From Streptomyces sp. NBC_00576 (GTDB lineage: Bacteria; Actinomycetota; Actinomycetes; Streptomycetales; Streptomycetaceae): a stretch of DNA of 64,000 nucleotides. The stretch lies in NCBI RefSeq assembly GCF_036345175.1, contig NZ_CP107780.1:5952001-6016000 (forward strand), written 5' to 3'. The notes beneath the pieces were generated by a model, which was given only the letters and a program-made list of their open reading frames with translations, made no database searches and was not told the origin of the DNA. The position numbers were made by a program, and so were the translations under genes. Positions 55,531-63,669 of the stretch are shown in pieces (within the stretch, counting starts at the first letter, position 1; every line of letters begins with the position of its first letter).

Positions 55531-58500
55531 TTGCGCTTCAGACCGGGGTTGTTCAACCCCAGAGCACGAGCCTCCGCCACACTCACCTCCGCCGTCACGT
55601 CCATAGCCGCCCTGGCCGTCCTCGGCGGTCTGGTCGTCCAGCCAGGCCTGCTCGACCGGGACGCCGCACAACCAGTCGCTGCGGCGGGCGACTCGTACGA
55701 CGGCTTCGACTCCAAAGCGGCCGAGCAGCTGCGCGAGGATCAGTGTGTGGCCGTCGATGCCCTGCGAAAGGGCGGGCCCAACCTGTTCGCCCTCGCGCAG
55801 AACGCCGTCGGACTGCCTGCCGATCAGCTCCACCAGAAGCTCCGCCGGGATCCCTCGGACGCCAACACCCCACTGCACCAGGCCTTCGGTGCGGACGGCG
55901 CCAGCAGCACGCAGTGGGACGACAAGATGTTCGCCCAGGAGTTCGCGCTTACCAACGCCGTCAGCGGCTTGAGTTTTTTCCCTGGCGAACCCGACGACGA
56001 GTTCAAGGTCTACGAGCAGACCGGGCTGCAACAGTGGGTGTGGCAGTCGTACAGCAGCTCGATCGACTTGTTCTCCCCGTTCTACGATCCGTCGCCCACC
56101 GCTGACGACAGGACGAAGGCCGCCGCGCTCGCGATCGGCGACCCGCTGTACACCACCGGGGGCAATCCGGAGGAGCAGCAGGCGTGGAAGCTGTGGAAGA
56201 AGAACTCGGGGAAGATCGAACCCAATGTGTTGTTCGTTCCCAGGGTGTTCGCCGATGACGCCCGTATCTTCCTGGCCTCCGGCGGCTTCCCTCGCACAGC
56301 CCCGGCCCCGGGCACCCCGGAGTTCCGCATCGCGGTCGAGGACCTGAAGGCCCGCTTCGCGTCGTGTGCGTGGCACGCCCCGATCGACCCGAACCGGGTT
56401 CTCGGCAAGGAAGTGGCGCAGGCCTCCGCCGAGTGGCAGCAGGAGATCGCCGCGCAGGCACCGCAGCGGCAACAGATCCTCGCTGCCGGCCTCAACGCCA
56501 CGAACGCGTTGCGGGACGGCACGTTCGCCCTGGGGCAGATCCTCGGCCAGTCATGGCTCGCGAACTACTCCACCCGCTGGCAGGACTACTGGTCCGCGGG
56601 CGGGCTGGGCTGGATCGACGACAGCTATGTGACGATCGAGGTCCCGGGCGCGAGGGGCAACTGCCTGGACGTTGCGGGCAACGGCAAGACCAACGGCACA
56701 CCCGTCCAGATCTACACCTGCAACGGCGGCGCGTCCCAGCAGTGGACGCTCGAGGGCAAAGAGGGCGATCTCCACCTCCGCAATGTCGGCTCGCTGAGGT
56801 GCCTGGACGTAGCCGGAAACGCGGCGGCGAACGGCACGAAGATCCAGATATCGGACTGCTACAAGTCCGCAGGGCAGTCGTGGAAGGGCGACGTCCGTGC
56901 CGCCTCGCCCCTGAAGAGCGTCACCACGGGCAAGTGCCTGGACCTGAGCGCGTTCGCGAAGAGCACGGACGCTCGGTTGTGGGACTGCAAGAACGCCGCC
57001 GCCTCGCAGAAGTTCCTGATCAAGCCGTCCGGCCACAACGGCACGGACAGCCCCTCGTACCCGGACAAGGCTGAGTTCGACAAGGCGAAGAAGATCGTCA
57101 GCGACGCCCAGGCGGCGGCGAAGAAGCAACTGGCCACGATCAGGACCCAGTTGGAGAACGCCAAGAAGTCGGCGACCGCATCCGACGCCGCCGAGCAGGC
57201 CGCGTACGGCATCGCGGATGCGGCCGGCGCGCCGCGGGGGCGTGGGCTTCTGGTCGGTCAGCAGAAGGCGCAGGTCACCAAGGGGACGGTGGCGGCGCTG
57301 ACGGCGACGGTGAAGGCCGGTGAGACGGCCGAGGCCGCGACCAGGGCTGCGGTGGGTGACAGCGCGACGATCGCGCAGCGGGCTCAGGCCCAGGCCGCGC
57401 AGGTCAACGCGGAGTTCCGTAAGGAGGCCGCGCACGCGGCCGAGTTGCAGGCGAAGGCCGCGGCGGACGCGGCCAAGCTGCACCGGGACAACGCCAAGAA
57501 GGACAAGGAGACGGCGGAGGCGAAGCTCGCCGTCGCGGTGAAGGCTGAAGCGGACGCGAAGGCGGCTGCCGCCGACGCGCGCGCCAAGCGGCTCGCGGCC
57601 GAGGCCGAGGAGAAGACGGCCAAGGCGGAGAAGGACACCGCCACCGCCAGGCAGATCGAGGCCAACCAGCACAAGCAGACCGCGCAGGCCGAGGCCGCTG
57701 ACGCGAAGGACGCCAAGGAGAAGGCCGAAGCCGCCGAGGCGACCGCGGTCGCCCGGAAGAACGACGCGGTGACGGCCCGCGACGAGGCCCGCGATCTGCG
57801 GGACGACGCCTGGGACGCCGAGCAGAAGGCGGACGCCACCCGTGCGAAGGCGGACGCGAAGGAGGCGTTCGCCCAGGCCCACGAGTCCGACAGCGACGCG
57901 GGGGAGTCCAGAGCGGCAGCGGACGCGGCCGCCGCGCACGCGGATGACGCTGAGGCCGCTGCCGGCCGTTCCCGGGCCGCAGCGGACGCCGCCACCCAGG
58001 CAGCAGCCGAGGCGGACGCCGCGGCCACCCGCGCCGAAGCGGCCGCCAAGCGCGCCCGCTCGAACGCGGACGCCGCGCAGGCCGCCAAGCTGAGGGCCGA
58101 CGCCGCCGTCGCCACCGCGACCAGCGCCGTGGCCGACGCCATCACGGCGTCCCAGCACGCCTCCTCCGAGGCCAGGACGGCCGTCGAGCTGGCGGACGAG
58201 GCGGAGAGTCTGGCCAGGACCGCCAAGTCCCAGGCGGACGAGGCGAACAAGGAGGCCGCCAAGGCCCTGGCAGCCTCGGCGAAGGCCGCAGGCTTCGCCC
58301 ATGTCACCGCGCGGGCCGCGGTCGACGCGGGCAACGCCGCATCCCAGGTCGCCAAGCCGGCCAACGACGCGATCGAGCTCGGCTCCCCCTACGTCACCAC
58401 CGACTCGGCCGCAGGCCTGGTCGTGCTGGCCGGTCAGGCGGCGAAGTCGATCGCCGAACAGCAGAAGGCCGTCGCCGACGCCCACGCCAAGAACGCGCAG

Positions 58501-60387
58501 GCGGAGGCATCCGCGGCCAAGAACCTCGCCGACCAGGCGACGGGCGACACGAAGATCGCCTACCAGTACGCGGCCAACGCCGCCACCCATGCTGCGAACG
58601 CCCGCACCTACTCCAAGGAGGCCCTCGGCTACGCGGCCGACGCCGCCAAGGCGGCCTCACAGGCATCGTCGTCCCTGGCCCGCACCATCGAGTACGACCG
58701 CCAGGCCACCACCGACGCGACCGCCGCCGACCAGGCAGCCGGACGCGCCGAGGGCTACGCCAAGGACGCGCGCGCCGCCGCCGACCAGGCAGCCCTCGAC
58801 GCGGCAGCAGCCCGCGACGCCGCAGCCACGGCGGAACAGTCCGCCAGGGACGCCCGAGCCGCCGCCGACCGCGCGGACGCCGCCGCCACCGAAGCGGAAC
58901 AGGCGGCGAAGGACGCGCTGAAGTACGCGCAGGAGGCGCAGGACGCCGCCGACCGGACTGAACGGGCGGAGGCCAACAAGGAACGCTCCGAGGGGTCCGG
59001 TACGGGCATTCCCGGTGTGTTCGCCGTTCCGGACGAGTCCACCGTCGAGATCGTCAGCTCAAAGCAGATCGGCATCTGCCCTGGAATGCCGGAGGCCGCC
59101 TTCCAGGGCTGCGACGCGAAGTACGACCTGGTCGTCACCTACGAGGCCGACTTCTACCTGTGCACCGACGACCAGGCCGAGGCCACGGCCGACGGGTGCC
59201 CGAAGCAGGCGTGGAATTTCCTCCAGCGGTCGACGCTGAAGAACATCAAGATCGATGGCTGGACGCACAAGTTCTCCGGCAAGGACATCATCCGTGCCGG
59301 ATGGCAGAACCTCTTCGGCGATGTGGCCGGAGCGATCCTGTTCTCCGTCTTCGCCGAAGACCTGATGGACTGCTGGCACGGCGACAAGTCCGCCTGCGCC
59401 TGGAGCCTCGCCACATACATCCCGCTCGAAGGCGCCGTCGGCCCGATCGCGCGTGCCGTCAAGGCCCTCGACGCCGCTGCCAAGACCGGAATCGGTTATG
59501 CGGACGCCTGGAAGGCACTACGCGCCCTCGACGGGCTGTCCAATGAGGCCCTCGCCGGCATCGCAGCCAAGATCGGCAGAATCCTTGGCAAGTCGTGCGA
59601 GCGCAACAGCTTCCCCGGCACCACACCAGTGCTGATGGCAGACGGAACGACTAAGCGGATCCAGGACGTCAGGGTCGGCGACGCGGTCCTTGCCACCGAT
59701 CCCGAAAGCGGCCGCACAGAAGGCCACACCGTCACCGACACCATCTACACGCCGGACGACACCGACTTCGCCGACATCACGATCGGCGTTGGCAACGCAC
59801 GGATCACCGCCACCCAGCACCATCCCTTCTGGTCGCCCAGCGCGCATCGCTGGATCGACGCCGGCGACCTCAAGCCCGGCCAGACCCTGGGCACCAACGA
59901 CGGCCGGACCGTCACCGTGGCCAGCGTCCACCCCTACCACCGGCTCCACTCGGCCTACAACCTCACCGTCGACAACCTCCACACCTACTACGTCCTGGCG
60001 GGTAGTACGTCGGTCCTCGTCCACAACTCGGCATCGGTGTGCGAACACATCGCGCTCGGCCTGCAGACGGTGGATGACGACGTAATGGCCCTCGATGAGT
60101 TCGCCATGGAACGCGATGCTTTGACATACCACGATTGGCCTGGGAGTGGCCCGTGGTACAAGAAGTTCGAAGCGTATCTCTCTTCAGGATCCACGACGAA
60201 GATCTCGTTCAACCTGGACGGAATCACTGACCCCCTCGCCGCGGCCCGTGCGGGGAAGACAGTCGATCCGTCCGGATTCGAAGGCTTGACGAACTGGGAG
60301 CTCTACAAAATCGGCCAGTCTCCGCAGGCGTGGGACAGAATCACCTGGTACAAGGGAGGTCGGGTAGATGACAACCCCTTCAAATGA
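55531..60387 (+). CDS. Polymorphic toxin: signal anchor, ricin-B lectin, Ala-rich coiled coil, HINT domain, C-terminal toxin
   Basis: 1618 residues from a TTG at 55531 with GAAGGA 7 bases upstream. Layout: basic N-terminus and membrane/signal segment (about 20-40); globular part to 365; ricin-B-type lectin about 367-505 with QQW, QSW and QKF repeats; Ala-rich heptad coiled coil about 511-1155; pre-toxin module about 1160-1350 (FGDVAGAILFSVFAEDLMDC); HINT peptidase from Cys1356 (CERNSFPGTTPVLMADG, ATQHHPFW) to VLVHN ending at Asn1499. The last 119 residues are the toxin (SFNLDGITDPLAAARAGK, TNWELYKIGQSPQAWDRITW), possibly Ntox27-like. HINT autoproteolysis would release it. The immunity gene overlaps the 3' end. 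Confidence 0.9.
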   Translation: MRFRPGLFNPRARASATLTSAVTSIAALAVLGGLVVQPGLLDRDAAQPVAAAGDSYDGFDSKAAEQLREDQCVAVDALRKGGPNLFALAQNAVGLPADQLHQKLRRDPSDANTPLHQAFGADGASSTQWDDKMFAQEFALTNAVSGLSFFPGEPDDEFKVYEQTGLQQWVWQSYSSSIDLFSPFYDPSPTADDRTKAAALAIGDPLYTTGGNPEEQQAWKLWKKNSGKIEPNVLFVPRVFADDARIFLASGGFPRTAPAPGTPEFRIAVEDLKARFASCAWHAPIDPNRVLGKEVAQASAEWQQEIAAQAPQRQQILAAGLNATNALRDGTFALGQILGQSWLANYSTRWQDYWSAGGLGWIDDSYVTIEVPGARGNCLDVAGNGKTNGTPVQIYTCNGGASQQWTLEGKEGDLHLRNVGSLRCLDVAGNAAANGTKIQISDCYKSAGQSWKGDVRAASPLKSVTTGKCLDLSAFAKSTDARLWDCKNAAASQKFLIKPSGHNGTDSPSYPDKAEFDKAKKIVSDAQAAAKKQLATIRTQLENAKKSATASDAAEQAAYGIADAAGAPRGRGLLVGQQKAQVTKGTVAALTATVKAGETAEAATRAAVGDSATIAQRAQAQAAQVNAEFRKEAAHAAELQAKAAADAAKLHRDNAKKDKETAEAKLAVAVKAEADAKAAAADARAKRLAAEAEEKTAKAEKDTATARQIEANQHKQTAQAEAADAKDAKEKAEAAEATAVARKNDAVTARDEARDLRDDAWDAEQKADATRAKADAKEAFAQAHESDSDAGESRAAADAAAAHADDAEAAAGRSRAAADAATQAAAEADAAATRAEAAAKRARSNADAAQAAKLRADAAVATATSAVADAITASQHASSEARTAVELADEAESLARTAKSQADEANKEAAKALAASAKAAGFAHVTARAAVDAGNAASQVAKPANDAIELGSPYVTTDSAAGLVVLAGQAAKSIAEQQKAVADAHAKNAQAEASAAKNLADQATGDTKIAYQYAANAATHAANARTYSKEALGYAADAAKAASQASSSLARTIEYDRQATTDATAADQAAGRAEGYAKDARAAADQAALDAAAARDAAATAEQSARDARAAADRADAAATEAEQAAKDALKYAQEAQDAADRTERAEANKERSEGSGTGIPGVFAVPDESTVEIVSSKQIGICPGMPEAAFQGCDAKYDLVVTYEADFYLCTDDQAEATADGCPKQAWNFLQRSTLKNIKIDGWTHKFSGKDIIRAGWQNLFGDVAGAILFSVFAEDLMDCWHGDKSACAWSLATYIPLEGAVGPIARAVKALDAAAKTGIGYADAWKALRALDGLSNEALAGIAAKIGRILGKSCERNSFPGTTPVLMADGTTKRIQDVRVGDAVLATDPESGRTEGHTVTDTIYTPDDTDFADITIGVGNARITATQHHPFWSPSAHRWIDAGDLKPGQTLGTNDGRTVTVASVHPYHRLHSAYNLTVDNLHTYYVLAGSTSVLVHNSASVCEHIALGLQTVDDDVMALDEFAMERDALTYHDWPGSGPWYKKFEAYLSSGSTTKISFNLDGITDPLAAARAGKTVDPSGFEGLTNWELYKIGQSPQAWDRITWYKGGRVDDNPFK

Positions 60388-60793
60388 TCGCGCAAGTTCC
60401 GCCGTCATGTTCACATCCGATCGGACCTTCAGAGTCTGGCGTTATGGGGTCGGACACTCCCAACTGCTCCTTCGGGCAGTTCCCGACAGTACGGAAACTG
60501 CTTGCCTGGACCTCCTTTTCGAAGGTGTGACTGCCATGCAGTTGGTCCAGCAGTACAAGTCCATTGATCTGTGCTCCGCAAGCAAGTCCGAAGCCGAAGA
60601 GATTCTCGGTTTCTCTGGAATCAGCCCGTCCGGCAGAAAGCTGCATCTGCCTGTCGTCCTTCGGTCCAGAAGCGGATCCGGATTCGTGCTGTGCCGAAGC
60701 GTTACTGCTACGCGCGGCGGAGAAGACCCCGTCGGATCCGACTTCGACAGCGAAGACCGCAGCGTCATCTGGAGTAGTCGCCCGCAGGCGTAG
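60368..60793 (+). CDS. Putative immunity protein for the HINT-released toxin
   Basis: 141 residues. The ATG at 60368 lies inside the toxin gene (20-bp overlap) and has GGGAGG 8 bases upstream. It is a single soluble alpha/beta domain (TFRVWRYGVGHSQLLLRAVP, CLDLLFEGVTAMQLVQQYKS, EEILGFSGISPSGRKLHLPV) without signal peptide, as expected for a cytosolic immunity protein. The family is not one I can name. The case rests on position: it directly follows the toxin domain, is translationally coupled to it, and is closed off by a strong terminator. Its codon use is less GC-biased than the coiled-coil region, as is usual for exchanged toxin cassettes. Confidence 0.75.
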   Translation: MTTPSNDRASSAVMFTSDRTFRVWRYGVGHSQLLLRAVPDSTETACLDLLFEGVTAMQLVQQYKSIDLCSASKSEAEEILGFSGISPSGRKLHLPVVLRSRSGSGFVLCRSVTATRGGEDPVGSDFDSEDRSVIWSSRPQA

Positions 60794-60816
60794 GCGGACG
60801 GCGAGCCAGCCTGAAC

Positions 60817-60856
60817 GAGTAGCGCCCCGCCACTGCACAGTGTCGGGGCGCTACTC
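60817..60856 (+). terminator. Terminator after the toxin-immunity operon
   Basis: A perfect 13-bp stem (GAGTAGCGCCCCG at 60817-60829 with 60844-60856) is extended inside by a second 5-bp stem (CACTG/CAGTG, 60831-60842) after one mismatch. It begins 24 bp after the immunity stop codon. No T-run follows. Confidence 0.85.
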
Positions 60857-60915
60857 CGCTCGCGCCTCGGCCTCCTCCAGAAATGCGCCTCCTCGATCGC
60901 GGCCACCACCCGTAG

Positions 60916-61395
60916 GCCGGCGACTCGCTGGCCTCCGTCCAGTTCCTCCCGCTAGCGACCCTGAAGAACATCAAGATCGACGGCTGGACGCACAAGTTCT
61001 CCGGCAAGGACATCGTCTGCGCCGGATGGCAGAGCCTCTTCGGTGATGTGGCCGGATCGATTCTGTTCTCCTTCTTCGCCGAGGACCTGATGGACTGCTG
61101 GCACGGCAGCAAGTCCGCCTGCGCCTGGAGCCTCGCCACGTATGTCCCGGTCGAAGGCTTGCTCGCCCCGATCGCGCGTGCCGTCAAGGCCCTCGACGCC
61201 ACTGCCAAGACCGGCATCGGCTTCGAGGACGCATTCAAGGCACTACGCAGCCTGGAAGGTCTGTCGCCGCTGGCAAAGGAAGGAATCGGCGCCAGGGTCC
61301 TCCGACAGCTGTACGAGACGTGCACGAAGCGCGGAAAGTCGGCGACGCTGCCTGGCCGCTCCCGGTATCCGCCGGACCACCCCGGTCATCAGTGA
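60916..61395 (+). pseudogene. Truncated duplicate of the polymorphic toxin's pre-toxin module
   Basis: The frame read from 60916 has no start before 61048 and encodes TLKNIKIDGWTHKFSGKDIV, then FGDVAGSILFSFFAEDLMDC, WHGSKSACAWSLATYVPVEG and AVKALDATAKTGIGFEDAFK. This is about 90% identical at DNA level to 59232-59560 of the full toxin gene. The similarity stops before the HINT domain, replaced by an unrelated RGKSATLPGRSRYPPDHPGH ending. It is an orphan 3' module, the usual trace of toxin-cassette replacement. If translated from 61048 it would give 115 residues without a toxin. Confidence 0.85.
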
Positions 61396-61456
61396 GCGGT
61401 GTGCATTGTGAAGTCGCTGTTCGCGGGGGCGGTTTCCTCGGCCGCAGCCACCTACC

Positions 61457-62227
61457 TCACCGCGCCTCCGGTGGCCGCTGCCGAGGCATGTTCGGCCGTG
61501 CCCCCGGGGCGACCCCGAAGCGCCCCTGGTGCACCGTCGCGTCCTGGCGGGGCACCTGCATCCCCGCCGACTGGATCCCCAGCGGCGCGGAGCCCGTCCG
61601 GAACTCCACCATCCAGTCCGCCGTCTCCGCCCGGATCAGCTCCGTCACGTCCTCCGAGAACCTCCGCAGCACCCCGAGGCACCGGTCAGCGGCCTCGCCC
61701 GCTGTTCCCTCCGTCGGGCCCAGTACCTCCCGGACGCTCTCCGACGCCCAGTCGAACTGCAGCACCTGTAGCCGCCGCTGCACGGCCTGCGCGGTGGCGA
61801 CGTCCCTTATCCACCCCGAGGTGACCCCGAAGAACCGGTCGACGGCCACGCACGACACCGCGATCAGCAGCGCCAGATACCCCCAGGGGGCGACCCCGCC
61901 CATCACCCCGGTGAGATCGAGCAGCGGCAGCGCGGCCCCGGCGACCGCCCCGAGCGCGGCGCCCGTACGCAGTGCCCGGGCGCCCCGCCGTTTCCAGACC
62001 CGGTCGGCGAGGTACCAGGCCGCCGTCTCCAGGGCCCCCTGCTCCACCCACCGGTACAGCTCGTCGAGGCGCGGCGCGGGCTCGCCCCAGTCGCCGAGGG
62101 GGAAGGGCCGGCCGGTGAGGTCCCCGGGCCGCAGCCCGGCGAAACCCAACCCGGGGGGACCTTCGCTCCGCACCTCGTGGGGCGGTCTCTGGGGCGGCCC
62201 CTCGGGCTGCATCTCCGGCTGGCTCAC
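61457..62227 (-). CDS. SLATT-domain (2TM effector-type) membrane protein
   Basis: 256 residues from a GTG at 62227 with AGGGAG upstream. A Pro-rich N-terminus leads to RLDELYRWVEQGALETAAWY then LADRVWKRRGARALRTGAAL, two adjacent membrane helices (ALGAVAGAALPLLDLTGVMG and YLALLIAVSCVAVDRFFGVT), and a helical tail (RLQVLQFDWASESVREVL). This helix, 2TM, helix plan is that of SLATT domains, predicted pore-forming effectors in nucleotide-sensing conflict systems. No SMODS or SLOG partner gene is adjacent; ybaB and recR are divergent neighbours, an arrangement kept in Streptomyces. It may therefore have a housekeeping role. Confidence 0.78.
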   Translation of the reverse strand: MSQPEMQPEGPPQRPPHEVRSEGPPGLGFAGLRPGDLTGRPFPLGDWGEPAPRLDELYRWVEQGALETAAWYLADRVWKRRGARALRTGAALGAVAGAALPLLDLTGVMGGVAPWGYLALLIAVSCVAVDRFFGVTSGWIRDVATAQAVQRRLQVLQFDWASESVREVLGPTEGTAGEAADRCLGVLRRFSEDVTELIRAETADWMVEFRTGSAPLGIQSAGMQVPRQDATVHQGRFGVAPGARPNMPRQRPPEAR

Positions 62228-62593
62228 CCGGCACTCCCTTAACTGAGCAACTAGCAACTGAGCTGCTGAACAACTGGGCAAACTGACCACAATCATCACG
62301 GTGCGTGACACCGTACGTGTGCCCGCGTGACGTCTGGTGCTGTTGTAAAGCTGTCGTGCCGCCCCCTTCCTACCGCCCAATGGGTGGCGGTAACCGGCTT
62401 TCGTTTCTTTTCCGCTCGGAAGAGGTCCTTGATCAGGTATAGGCCAGAGGACCGGCTCACTCGAAAGAGTGCTGGGGCGACGGCCGACCGGACCACGTAG
62501 GCTCGTGCTGAACGAAGATTTTTGTACGGACATGGTTCCGGACACTGGTTCCGGACATTGGTCCGGACGACTACGGACAACGAGGAGCTGATC
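62228..62593. promoter_or_regulatory. Divergent region between SLATT gene and ybaB
   Basis: No gene is seen in these 366 bp. The left part (62238-62275) has repeated CAACTGAGC-like words. The right part has a 13-bp imperfect tandem repeat TGGTTCCGGACAC, about three copies at 62533-62569, just before the ybaB ribosome site. Promoters for both genes must lie here. Confidence 0.5.
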
Positions 62594-62941
62594 GTGATCC
62601 CCGGTGGTGGCCAGCCCAACATGCAGCAGCTGCTCCAGCAGGCCCAGAAGATGCAGCAGGACCTGGCGAACGCGCAGGAGGAGCTGGCGCGGACCGAGGT
62701 CGACGGGCAGGCGGGTGGTGGTCTGGTCAAGGCGACCGTGACGGGCGCCGGCGAACTGAGGGCCCTCAAGATCGACCCGAAGGCGGTCGACCCCGAGGAC
62801 ACCGAGACTCTCGCCGACCTGGTCGTGGCGGCCGTACAGGCGGCGAACGAGAACGCGCAGCAGCTTCAGCAGCAGAAGCTGGGCCCGCTGGCCCAGGGTC
62901 TGGGCGGCGGCGGGAGCGGCATCCCGGGCCTGCCGTTCTGA
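62594..62941 (+). CDS. ybaB: YbaB/EbfC nucleoid-associated protein
   Basis: 115 residues from a GTG at 62594 with GAGGAG 6 bases upstream. It shows the family core QQLLQQAQKMQQDLANAQEE, the GGGLVKATVTGAGELRALKI strand region and IDPKAVDPEDTETLADLVVA, with Gln-rich ends (NAQQLQQQKLGPLAQGLGGG). YbaB proteins form dimeric tweezers that bind DNA and are nearly always next to recR, as here. The gene probably shares a transcript with recR. Confidence 0.95.
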   Translation: MIPGGGQPNMQQLLQQAQKMQQDLANAQEELARTEVDGQAGGGLVKATVTGAGELRALKIDPKAVDPEDTETLADLVVAAVQAANENAQQLQQQKLGPLAQGLGGGGSGIPGLPF

Positions 62942-63069
62942 CGTTCGCACCGCGCGCCCCCCGTCCTGCCTTCCTCAGGTGGGTGGTGGCCAACTACGGT
63001 ACGTACAGCAGGCCGGACGGAACCATGAACCGTGAACCGTTGTGCTGAAGCACCAGGAAAGGCAGTCCG

Positions 63070-63669
63070 TTGTACGAAGGCGTGGTCCAGGACCTCATCG
63101 ACGAACTGGGGCGGCTCCCCGGCGTCGGTCCCAAGAGCGCGCAACGGATCGCCTTCCACATCCTCCAGGCGGAGCCGACGGACGTACGGCGCCTCGCGCA
63201 CACCCTTCTCGAAGTGAAGGCGAAAGTCCGCTTCTGCGCGACCTGCGGGAACGTGGCGCAGGAGGAGCTGTGCAACATCTGCCGCGACCCGCGCCGGGAC
63301 ACGACGGTCATCTGCGTCGTCGAAGAGCCCAAGGACGTCGTGGCGATCGAGCGGACGCGTGAGTTCCGGGGCAAGTACCACGTCCTGGGCGGTGCGATCA
63401 GCCCGATCGAGGGGGTGGGCCCGGACGACCTCCGCATAAGGGAACTCCTGGCCCGCCTGGCGGACGGCTCGATCACGGAACTGATCCTGGCCACGGACCC
63501 GAACCTGGAGGGCGAGGCGACAGCGACGTACCTCGCCCGCATGATCAAGCCCATGGGCCTCAAGGTCACCCGCCTGGCCAGCGGCCTCCCTGTGGGTGGC
63601 GACCTGGAATACGCGGACGAGGTGACCCTTGGCCGCGCCTTCGAGGGGAGACGACTCCTAGATGTCTGA
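63070..63669 (+). CDS. recR: Recombination mediator protein RecR
   Basis: 199 residues from a TTG at 63070 with AGGAAAGG upstream. All RecR parts are present: helix-hairpin-helix (LGRLPGVGPKSAQRIAFHIL), the Cys4 zinc finger (FCATCGNVAQEELCNICRD), a Toprim domain (ICVVEEPKDVVAIERTREFR, GKYHVLGGAISPIEGVGPDD, ATDPNLEGEATATYLAR) and the C-terminal VTRLASGLPVGGDLEYADE. With RecF and RecO it loads RecA on gapped DNA. Its stop overlaps the start of the next gene by 8 bp. Confidence 0.97.
   Translation: MYEGVVQDLIDELGRLPGVGPKSAQRIAFHILQAEPTDVRRLAHTLLEVKAKVRFCATCGNVAQEELCNICRDPRRDTTVICVVEEPKDVVAIERTREFRGKYHVLGGAISPIEGVGPDDLRIRELLARLADGSITELILATDPNLEGEATATYLARMIKPMGLKVTRLASGLPVGGDLEYADEVTLGRAFEGRRLLDV

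Noticed and set aside
56551..58590. Long minus-strand frames opposite the coiled-coil region, Gly/Leu/Arg-rich
   Set aside because: They result from the repetitive GCC/GCG/GAC codons of the Ala-rich stalk; the plus-strand protein has clear domains on both sides.
57300..58980. Repetitive DNA that at first resembles a repeat array or CRISPR
   Set aside because: Repeats are irregular, in frame and encode Ala/Asp/Lys heptads; there is no constant repeat or spacer unit.
61399..61824. Plus-strand frame starting with a signal-peptide-like sequence after the toxin fragment
   Set aside because: It is antisense to the SLATT gene over most of its length and becomes Pro/Arg-rich shadow after 25 residues.
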